DNA from: Rhodobacteraceae bacterium UBA6273
Lineage (GTDB): Bacteria; Pseudomonadota; Alphaproteobacteria; Rhodobacterales; Rhodobacteraceae
NCBI GenBank assembly: GCA_002440625.1
Contig: DJUV01000155.1
Location: forward strand, 1-13,601
Direction: 5' to 3'
Length of the DNA stretch: 13,601 nt
Shown: piece after piece, positions 8,742 to 13,601 of the stretch
How positions within the stretch are numbered: position 1 is the stretch's first letter
How the letters are laid out: each line of letters opens with the position of its first letter
Notes under the pieces: generated by a model
Told to the model about the DNA's origin: nothing
The model's input: the letters and a program-made list of their open reading frames with translations, nothing else
Database searches by the model: none
Translations under genes and position numbers: made by a program

Positions 8742-10334
8742 TCAGGCGGCGGCGGATTTCCTCTCGGCCGTGCCTTGCCCGGTCGGCGGCAGCGGCGGCC
8801 GGCCCGATAGCGCGGCCGAGAACCCGACCAGCGTGGCCCCACCCTGCAGCGGTACGACCCGGCATTCCAGCCGCCGCCCGTCCGCCATGGCGCAATGGGC
8901 GGTCCAGTCCGCCCGTTCGTGGATGTCGCCGACGAAATCGCGGATCTCGCCCCAGAGCGGGTTTGGCAGGGCCAGCGACTGCCAGTGCCGCACCGCATCG
9001 GGAATGCGGACGGAACCGAGCGTGGCGGCAGGATCAACCCGCCACAGTGCGGCATAGGCGGCGTTCGACATGATAAGCTCACCGGCGGGCGAAAAGACGA
9101 CGATGGCCTCCTCCACCGCGTCGATCACCGCCTGGCTGAGCTGGATCTCGGTGCGGAAGCTGCGGGTCATCGCGGTTTCGGCGCTGATGTCCTCGAAGAG
9201 GAAGGCCAGCGACCCGTCGGCATGGGGATGGCCGGTGACGCGATAGGTCAGACCCGAGGGCAGAAGCCAGGTGTCCTCGTACTGGCCCTGTGCCGCGGCC
9301 CGTTCAAGTTCCGCCATCTGCTGGCGCCAGAGGCTGTAATCCTTCGGTTCCGGGATCACCCGGGCCTCGCGCAGACGGTCGAGGAAGGATGGCAGACTCG
9401 GGCGGGCCGACAGGAAATCGACGCCGAGATAGGTCAGGTCGAGAAGGGCCGGGTTGAAGAGTTGCAGCTGGCGGTTGCGGTCAAAGATCGCAAGCCCGAT
9501 CGGGACATGGGCGAAGGTCTTGGTCAGCGTCTGCACGAATTCGCGCTGGGTCCGTTCCGCCCGCACCGCCGCATTCGCCGAAATCGCGTAATAGAGCGTT
9601 CCGCCGCCCGACGCGTAGCTGTGGCAGTCGTACCAGCATTCGGCCATATGCGGCCGGGCGGCCACCGAAAGCCGCCGCGTCGCATCCTCATGCGGGGCGC
9701 TATGCGGAAAGAGCGCCGGGATCGGCCAGGTCAGGTCATCCTCGCGCAGCTGGTCGCGCTCCATCACCTTGAAAAGGTAGGCGCCATTGGCCCAGACGAT
9801 GGTGCCGGAGGCATCGGTGCGCCAGATCAGCATCGGTGCCTGCGACAGGCACTCCCGCAGCCCAACCAGTTCGTTTTCCTGTGCCCTGAGGCTGAGACTG
9901 TCGACGAGAACGCCCATGCCTTCGCGCGCGGTATCCTCGACCGTGAGGCGCGTCAGATCGCCAAGGCATTCGGCGCGGACGGCGATGCTCGTGCCTTCCT
10001 CGCCCGCAAGCCTGATCTCGCCCCGCTGCGGCAGGTCAGCAAGGGCCGGTCCAAATCCTGCGATGGAGCGCGACAAATGGTCCGAGAGCCGCTTCCAGTC
10101 AGAACCTTCGCCAGGCAGGGCGGCGAGAAGCGCGCGTGCGGACCGGGTTGCATCAACCAGGGCGCCGTCTTCGAAAAGGAAGGCCGCCTGTTCGACCGGG
10201 CCGGGTGCGAAATCGCCGAGCGAGGCCCGGCGGGGACCGGGAAGGCCGATCCTCGGCATCACGAAAAGCGCAGTGAGTGCAGCGCCCAGCGACGAAAGGA
10301 TGATCGCCGCGGCCAGAAAGAAAGACGTCAACAT
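8742..10334 (-). CDS. Membrane-anchored multi-PAS protein lacking a histidine kinase domain
   Basis: A 530-residue protein with one hydrophobic N-terminal segment (about 4-26), a poorly conserved PAS-like region (about 47-135) and then three more convincing PAS regions: about 157-260 (MLIWRTDASGTIVWAN), 270-385 (IGLAIFDRNRQLQLFN, ending LFEDIS) and 398-505 (EAIVVFSPAGELIMSN). The third resembles the PAS type found in DivL-like alphaproteobacterial sensor kinases. No H-box, N-box or G-box follows: the protein ends in a low-complexity Pro/Gly/Ala tail exactly where a dimerisation/histidine domain would begin. tsaE starts 3 bases later, so a frameshifted kinase domain is not hidden downstream. 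It lies 93 bases downstream of regB on the same strand, with only a distant GGGGA before its ATG. It may be a sensor that works through a partner kinase; ligand and function are unknown. Confidence 0.85.
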   Translation of the reverse strand: MLTSFFLAAAIILSSLGAALTALFVMPRIGLPGPRRASLGDFAPGPVEQAAFLFEDGALVDATRSARALLAALPGEGSDWKRLSDHLSRSIAGFGPALADLPQRGEIRLAGEEGTSIAVRAECLGDLTRLTVEDTAREGMGVLVDSLSLRAQENELVGLRECLSQAPMLIWRTDASGTIVWANGAYLFKVMERDQLREDDLTWPIPALFPHSAPHEDATRRLSVAARPHMAECWYDCHSYASGGGTLYYAISANAAVRAERTQREFVQTLTKTFAHVPIGLAIFDRNRQLQLFNPALLDLTYLGVDFLSARPSLPSFLDRLREARVIPEPKDYSLWRQQMAELERAAAQGQYEDTWLLPSGLTYRVTGHPHADGSLAFLFEDISAETAMTRSFRTEIQLSQAVIDAVEEAIVVFSPAGELIMSNAAYAALWRVDPAATLGSVRIPDAVRHWQSLALPNPLWGEIRDFVGDIHERADWTAHCAMADGRRLECRVVPLQGGATLVGFSAALSGRPPLPPTGQGTAERKSAAA

Positions 10335-10391
10335 GGTGGTTTCGTATTCCCCGAAGGTCTGCGCCCCGGGCCGAAGATGTCTCCAAATCGG

Positions 10392-10410
10392 TTAACGCCG
10401 CATTAATGCG
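10392..10410. repeat. Two overlapping palindromes in the regB-PAS gene gap
   Basis: CGCATTAATGCG at 10399-10410 is a perfect 12-base palindrome. It overlaps TTAACGC-C-GCATTAA at 10392-10406, an inverted repeat with six of seven arm pairs matching around a single central base. Both lie in the 93-base gap between the regB stop and the PAS gene start. A T-run is absent, so a terminator is unlikely; the symmetry and AT-rich core would suit an operator for a dimeric regulator. The binding protein cannot be named from the sequence. Confidence 0.45.
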
Positions 10411-10427
10411 CGACGGCGGCGGCACGT

Positions 10428-11837
10428 TCAGGGCTGGTGCCGGGGGTTTTCACCCAAGGGGTCGGAAGGCATCGCCTCGATGAGCGCGCGCGGCCAGGAA
10501 ACCTCGATCACCGCGCCGGATCGTTCGGGGCGCTCATGCTCTGCCAGAAACGGATCGGCGGCGTTCATGAATTGCAGGGTGGCGCCGGTTCGTTCGAGCA
10601 GCGTCTTGGCAATAAAGAGCCCCAGCCCCATGCCCTGATAGCCGGGCCGCGGATCACGTTCATCCTCGCGTCGGCGGCGCACGAAAGGGTCGCCGATCCG
10701 CCCGATCAGGTCCGGCGGAAACCCGGGCCCGTCATCGGTGATGCGGACCCTCACATGGCTTTCGCTCCAGGAAAGGTCGATCCAGATCTGCATTCGCGCA
10801 AAGTCGACCGCGTTCTGGACGAGGTTGCGCAGGCCGTGGATGATCTCGGGTCGGCGCAGGACTATGGGTTGCGTCTTCAGGTCCGGCGAGTCGCAGTCGG
10901 GCGTGAAATTCAGTGTCTTTCCACGCCCGATATGCGGTTCTGCCGCCGCCTGTATCACGACAGTAAGCGGCGCGCTGCGCAGGTGCAGGTCGTCCTTCCC
11001 GGTGCGACCCATCGATCGCAGGATATCCCGGCAGCGGTCGGCCTGTTCGCGGATGAGAACGGCGTCGTCTTTCAGATCGGGGAATTGCCCCAGATCGCCG
11101 ATCATCTCGGTGCTCACCAGCTTGATCGTGGCGAGCGGGGTGCCAAGTTCATGTGCGGCGGCGGCGACGACACCCCCAAGGTCGGTAAGCTTCTGCTCGC
11201 GCGCGAGCGCAATTTGCGTCGCCAGAAGCGCGCGGCCCATCGATTGCATCTCGGACGCGACCCGGTGCGCATAGACGCCAAGGAACACCACGCCGGTCAC
11301 GATGGCGAGCCAGAAGCCGAAGCCGAACATCCAGGGCACCTCGATCGGTTCGCCGTTGGCAAGGCGAAGCGGAAGATTGAACACTGAGATCACCGTGACG
11401 AGCACGATGGTAACAAATCCGATGAAAATGGTGGCGCGGGTTTGTAGCGCCGTCGCCGCAATAGTCGCCGGAGCCAGGATCAGCAGCGCGAAAGGATTGT
11501 TGAGTCCGCCGGTGAGGAACAGAAGCAACGAAAGCTGCAGCGTGTCGAACAGCAGTGCCAGAAGGGTTTCAAGTTCGCTCAGCCGCTTGCTTTGTGGGTT
11601 AAAGTAGATGGAGACGAGGTTGAAGACGACAGCCACGCCGACAACCATCAAGCATACGCCGAGATGCAGCTCGATCCCATAATAGCGCCACGCCACCACA
11701 AGCGCGACGAGTTGGCCCACGATCGCCATCCAGCGCAGTAGGATCAGTGTTCTCAGGCGGACCCAGTCGCTTGGCCCGCCAAGACCGGGGCCGGAAATGC
11801 CGGGAATGCCGGAACCGATTGGATTGGCCGCGTCCAT
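10428..11837 (-). CDS. regB: Redox-sensing membrane histidine kinase RegB/PrrB
   Basis: RegB is the membrane kinase of the global redox two-component system of Rhodobacter; it phosphorylates RegA when the quinone pool or electron flow signals reducing conditions. The 469-residue protein has about six membrane segments (roughly 28-190) and the quinone-site motif GGLNNPF at 110-116. The H-box is AAAHELGTPLATIKL with His229, and the redox-box ADRCRDILRSMGR carries Cys269. The 40-residue His-Cys spacing equals that of His225 and Cys265 in R. capsulatus RegB. N-box NLVQNAVDFA (338-347) and G-boxes DDGPGFP (368-374) and GMGLGLF (402-408) are intact. I chose the ATG at 11837, which has AAGGA 5 bases upstream; a TTG ten codons earlier has none. 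Length matches the 460-462 residues of known homologues. It is divergent from senC. Confidence 0.96.
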   Translation of the reverse strand: MDAANPIGSGIPGISGPGLGGPSDWVRLRTLILLRWMAIVGQLVALVVAWRYYGIELHLGVCLMVVGVAVVFNLVSIYFNPQSKRLSELETLLALLFDTLQLSLLLFLTGGLNNPFALLILAPATIAATALQTRATIFIGFVTIVLVTVISVFNLPLRLANGEPIEVPWMFGFGFWLAIVTGVVFLGVYAHRVASEMQSMGRALLATQIALAREQKLTDLGGVVAAAAHELGTPLATIKLVSTEMIGDLGQFPDLKDDAVLIREQADRCRDILRSMGRTGKDDLHLRSAPLTVVIQAAAEPHIGRGKTLNFTPDCDSPDLKTQPIVLRRPEIIHGLRNLVQNAVDFARMQIWIDLSWSESHVRVRITDDGPGFPPDLIGRIGDPFVRRRREDERDPRPGYQGMGLGLFIAKTLLERTGATLQFMNAADPFLAEHERPERSGAVIEVSWPRALIEAMPSDPLGENPRHQP

Positions 11838-11872
11838 CTGCGTCCTTGTCGTCAGTTTTGGCTGCAAGGCAA

Positions 11873-11901
11873 TTGATAGTCGGACGCTGATGCGCGATCA
11901 A
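11873..11901 (-). promoter_or_regulatory. Candidate regB promoter
   Basis: On the minus strand TTGATC (11901-11896) is followed after exactly 17 bases by TATCAA (11878-11873), a moderate sigma-70-type match (4 of 6 at each box). It lies 36 bases before the chosen regB ATG. It occupies the same DNA as the candidate senC promoter on the other strand, so the two polymerases would compete. Sequence match only; no start-site evidence. Confidence 0.35.
11873..11901 (+). promoter_or_regulatory. Candidate senC promoter
   Basis: TTGATA (11873-11878) is followed after 17 bases by GATCAA (11896-11901). The first box matches the -35 consensus at 5 of 6 bases, but the second matches the -10 at only 3 of 6, so basal activity would be weak and activator-dependent. 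It is the mirror image of the candidate regB promoter: the outer five bases TTGAT/ATCAA form an inverted repeat. Confidence 0.25.
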
Positions 11902-11911
11902 TGCGCGCCGC
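11894..11911. promoter_or_regulatory. Possible RegA-type binding site in the regB/senC gap
   Basis: GCGAT (11894-11898) and GCCGC (11907-11911), 8 bases apart, match the reported PrrA/RegA half-sites GCGNC and GNCGC with one mismatch in the left half. The site overlaps one end of the candidate divergent promoters. Autoregulation of this gene cluster by RegA is reported in R. capsulatus, so a site here would make sense. In GC-rich DNA such matches arise easily by chance, so this is only a candidate. Confidence 0.25.
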
Positions 11912-11931
11912 AAGACCCCGGGGGACGAAGT

Positions 11932-12573
11932 ATGACCACATCCACGCGCCGCTACGCCATTGCGGCGGTCACGGTGGCCGCCGTCGGCCTGACGGCGATC
12001 TATGCCGTGACCAGAACCGGCGGCGTCGATCAGTTCGCGGCCTGCCGCACCACGGCCATTGTCGGCGGCCCCGGCGCCATTGGCGGGCCGTTCACGCTGA
12101 CCGATGAAAACGGCCGCAAGGTGACTGAGAAGGACGTGCTCACCGAACCGAGCCTCGTCTATTTCGGATATACATTTTGCCCCGATGTCTGTCGGGCCGA
12201 TACCGCCCGCAATGCCGAGACGACCGATGCGCTTGAGGAAATGGGCCATCTCGTGCAACCGGTCTTCATCTCGGTCGATCCCGCCCGAGATACGCCGGAA
12301 GTCCTGAAAGAGTGGACGGATTACATTCATCCGCGATTGATCGGACTGACCGGAACGCCAGAAGAAATCGCCGCCGTCACAAAAACCTACAAGACCTATT
12401 TCAAGACTCCCGACGACAAGGCCGATCCCTATTACCTCGTCGATCACATGACCCAGACCTACCTCATGCTCCCCGGTGAGGGTTTCGTGGAGTTCTTTGA
12501 CCGCGAGACAGATCCCGAAACGATGGCGTCGCGCGTTGCCTGCTTTCTTGATGCCGCAGCCGGGCAAAATTGA
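11932..12573 (+). CDS. senC: Copper-binding SCO1/SenC (PrrC) family protein
   Basis: A 213-residue thioredoxin-fold protein of the SCO1/SenC family, anchored by an N-terminal membrane segment (about 8-25) with the domain in the periplasm. The copper-ligand signature is present: YFGYTFCPDVCRAD gives Cys83 and Cys87, and VDHMTQTY gives His172. Family members deliver copper to the CuA or CuB centre of terminal oxidases or act as thiol-disulfide reductases; in Rhodobacter SenC/PrrC is linked to cytochrome oxidase and to signalling into RegB/PrrB. The residue after the second Cys is Arg rather than the common Pro. Extra cysteines occur at 38 and 204. I chose the ATG at 11932, with GGGGGA 6 bases upstream; the frame is open for 45 codons before it, but those run back into regB. 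Confidence 0.95.
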   Translation: MTTSTRRYAIAAVTVAAVGLTAIYAVTRTGGVDQFAACRTTAIVGGPGAIGGPFTLTDENGRKVTEKDVLTEPSLVYFGYTFCPDVCRADTARNAETTDALEEMGHLVQPVFISVDPARDTPEVLKEWTDYIHPRLIGLTGTPEEIAAVTKTYKTYFKTPDDKADPYYLVDHMTQTYLMLPGEGFVEFFDRETDPETMASRVACFLDAAAGQN

Positions 12574-12598
12574 CCTGACTGATCCCGCGACCTAAAAT
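12570..12598 (+). promoter_or_regulatory. Candidate regA promoter overlapping the senC stop
   Basis: TTGACC (12570-12575) and TAAAAT (12593-12598) are separated by exactly 17 bases, and each matches the sigma-70 consensus at 5 of 6 positions, the best promoter-like sequence in the window. The -35 box overlaps the senC stop codon. Transcription would start near 12605, leaving a short leader before the regA ribosome binding site GGAGG at 12612-12616. Confidence 0.55.
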
Positions 12599-12622
12599 AA
12601 TGCAGAAGAATGGAGGCGTCGC

Positions 12623-13177
12623 ATGACGGAAGACACCAGCCTGGACCTCGGGCCTGACACCAGCCTTCTTCTGGTCGATGATGACGGCCCATTTGTCACA
12701 CGTCTGGCGCGAGCGATGGAAAAGCGCGGTTTCAAGGCCGAGACGGCCGAAAGCGTCGAGGCCGGACGGGCCGCCGCACTCGCCCGCCCGCCGGCATATG
12801 CGGTTGTCGACCTCAGGCTCGGCGATGGCAACGGCCTTGACGTTGTCGAACTGCTGAGAGAGCGACGCCCGGATTGCCGGGTGGTGGTACTGACCGGTTA
12901 CGGGGCGATTGCCACCGCTGTGGCCGCGGTTAAGATCGGCGCCATCGACTATCTTTCAAAGCCCGCCGATGCGAATGACATCGTAAATGCGCTCTTGGCG
13001 CGGGAGGAATCTCTGCCGCCGCCGCCGGAAAATCCGATGTCGGCGGATCGGGTGCGCTGGGAACATATTCAGCGCGTTTACGAACTTTGTGACCGCAATA
13101 TTTCTGAAACCGCACGGCGTCTGAATATGCATCGCCGCACGCTTCAGCGGATTCTTGCTAAGCGCAGCCCGAAATAA
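12623..13177 (+). CDS. regA: Redox response regulator RegA/PrrA
   Basis: RegA is the DNA-binding partner of RegB and a global regulator of photosynthesis, respiration, carbon and nitrogen fixation genes in purple bacteria and relatives. The 184-residue protein has a receiver domain with the acidic cluster VDDD (18-21), phospho-acceptor Asp63 in VVDLRLGDG, Thr91 in VLTGYG and Lys113 in LSKPAD. A proline-rich linker (about 131-138) leads to a Fis-type helix-turn-helix (about 159-179, NISETARRLNMHRRTLQRI). Asp63 is at the same position as in R. capsulatus RegA, and length is typical of this compact regulator class. The ATG has GGAGG 6 bases upstream. It lies 49 bases after senC and has a good promoter-like sequence of its own, so it may be expressed both with and without senC. 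Confidence 0.97.
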   Translation: MTEDTSLDLGPDTSLLLVDDDGPFVTRLARAMEKRGFKAETAESVEAGRAAALARPPAYAVVDLRLGDGNGLDVVELLRERRPDCRVVVLTGYGAIATAVAAVKIGAIDYLSKPADANDIVNALLAREESLPPPPENPMSADRVRWEHIQRVYELCDRNISETARRLNMHRRTLQRILAKRSPK

Positions 13178-13208
13178 CTTCAGTCGACGCCCTGTTCTAA
13201 AACACAGG

Positions 13209-13237
13209 TTGAAAAAACAATCACTCCGGCGCTATCT
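13209..13237 (+). promoter_or_regulatory. Candidate promoter for the hvrA-like gene
   Basis: TTGAAA (13209-13214) is followed after 17 bases by CTATCT (13232-13237), a moderate sigma-70-type match lying 31 bases before the hvrA-like ATG. It sits in the 91-base gap after regA. The gap also holds a 5-bp inverted repeat, CCTGT/ACAGG (13191-13208), with no T-run, so there is no clear terminator separating regA from the next gene. Confidence 0.4.
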
Positions 13238-13268
13238 CTTTACCCAAGGGCAGCAGCATGGGGGTAAA

Positions 13269-13583
13269 ATGTCCACCGCACTCGAGAATATGTCGTTGAA
13301 GGAACTCAAGGCACTTCACGCGCAGGTCGGGCGTCTCATCGACGGCTACGAAGACCGCCGCAAGCAGGAAGCGCTGCGCGAGCTTGAGGAAAAGGCGCGG
13401 GCGCTGGGCTTTTCGCTGGATGAGATCGTCGGCGCGAAAGTTGCGCGCAAGCGTGCACCGGCGAAAGCCAAATATGCCAATCCGGCAAACCGTTCGGATA
13501 CCTGGACCGGCCGTGGCCGCAAGCCGCGCTGGGTGGAAGCGGCCCTGAAGTCGGGTAAATCTCTCGCGGACCTCGCGATCTAG
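13269..13583 (+). CDS. hvrA: H-NS family trans-acting regulator (HvrA/Spb type)
   Basis: A 104-residue H-NS-family nucleoid protein. The N-terminal part (about 8-48, MSLKELKALHAQ onward) is a charged, probably coiled-coil oligomerisation region. The C-terminal part has the H-NS DNA-binding signature YANPANRSDTWTGRGRKPRW (69-88). In R. capsulatus HvrA adjusts puf and puh photosynthesis operons to low light and also affects nif and oxidase genes; Spb is the R. sphaeroides counterpart. Its position directly after regA is the known Rhodobacter arrangement and supports orthology; the symbol is by synteny and family. The ATG at 13269 has GGGGG just upstream. An out-of-frame ATG lies 11 bases earlier, and an open frame extending back to 13155 overlaps regA and is not convincing. 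Confidence 0.92.
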   Translation: MSTALENMSLKELKALHAQVGRLIDGYEDRRKQEALRELEEKARALGFSLDEIVGAKVARKRAPAKAKYANPANRSDTWTGRGRKPRWVEAALKSGKSLADLAI

Positions 13584-13601
13584 GTCGCGTTGACAAAAGG
13601 G

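Noticed and set aside
10351..10376. Direct repeat CCGAAG twice in the leader of the PAS gene.
   Set aside because: Six-base repeats are common by chance in this base composition and no further symmetry supports a site.
8895..10406. A 503-codon open frame on the plus strand opposite the PAS gene.
   Set aside because: It is antisense to a well-supported gene, has Arg/Gly/Pro-rich low-information sequence and no recognisable motif; such frames are expected in GC-rich DNA.
11838..11867. A ten-codon upstream extension of regB from a TTG.
   Set aside because: No ribosome binding site precedes the TTG, while the ATG at 11837 has AAGGA at a good distance; the TTG would also overlap the candidate regB promoter region.
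11797..11931. A 45-codon upstream extension of senC.
   Set aside because: It runs into the regB coding region and divergent promoter area; the inner ATG has GGGGGA and starts directly before the membrane anchor typical of the family.
13191..13208. CCTGT/ACAGG inverted repeat after regA, considered as a terminator.
   Set aside because: The stem is only 5 bp with an 8-base loop and is followed by an A-rich, not T-rich, stretch.

Overview
The window looks like ordinary chromosome of a GC-rich alphaproteobacterium, most likely Rhodobacterales (a Rhodobacter/Rhodovulum/Paracoccus-type organism). The main reason is the arrangement of a regB-type redox sensor kinase transcribed away from senC, regA and an HvrA/Spb-like H-NS protein, which is the known organisation in Rhodobacter. 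The AddA and AddB proteins are also of the alphaproteobacterial type. I see no insertion sequence, phage gene, CRISPR array, tRNA or rRNA. Almost all of the DNA is coding and the longest gap is under 100 bases.

Left part, positions 1-10334, all on the minus strand. Read in the direction of transcription, the genes are: a PAS-domain protein without a kinase domain (8742-10334), tsaE (8172-8738), a MurNAc/GlcNAc sugar kinase amgK (7166-8179), the uridylyltransferase murU (6492-7181), addB (3545-6499), addA (153-3548) and the first 31 codons of a thioredoxin gene (1-95, cut by the window edge). From the PAS gene to addA, neighbours are 3 bases apart or overlap by 4 to 16 bases, so this is very probably one transcript with translational coupling. 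It combines a sensor-like protein, tRNA t6A modification, peptidoglycan recycling and double-strand break repair.

Right part, positions 10335-13601. regB (10428-11837) is on the minus strand, 93 bases upstream of the PAS gene and in the same direction. A 94-base divergent intergenic region separates it from senC (11932-12573), regA (12623-13177) and an hvrA/spb-like gene (13269-13583) on the plus strand. RegB keeps the phospho-accepting His, the redox-box Cys and the quinone-site GGxxNPF motif. RegA keeps Asp63 and its Fis-type helix-turn-helix, and SenC keeps its Cys/Cys/His copper ligands. The expected circuit is that respiratory or quinone redox state is sensed by RegB, probably influenced by SenC and the terminal oxidase, and RegA then controls photosynthesis, respiration, carbon- or nitrogen-fixation genes. 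The H-NS-like protein adds a second, nucleoid-associated layer of control.

I do not see a clearly new system. The most interesting items are the PAS-only protein beside regB, well-spaced promoter-like sequences directly upstream of regA and of the hvrA-like gene, a face-to-face promoter arrangement in the regB/senC gap, and two overlapping palindromes between regB and the PAS gene.
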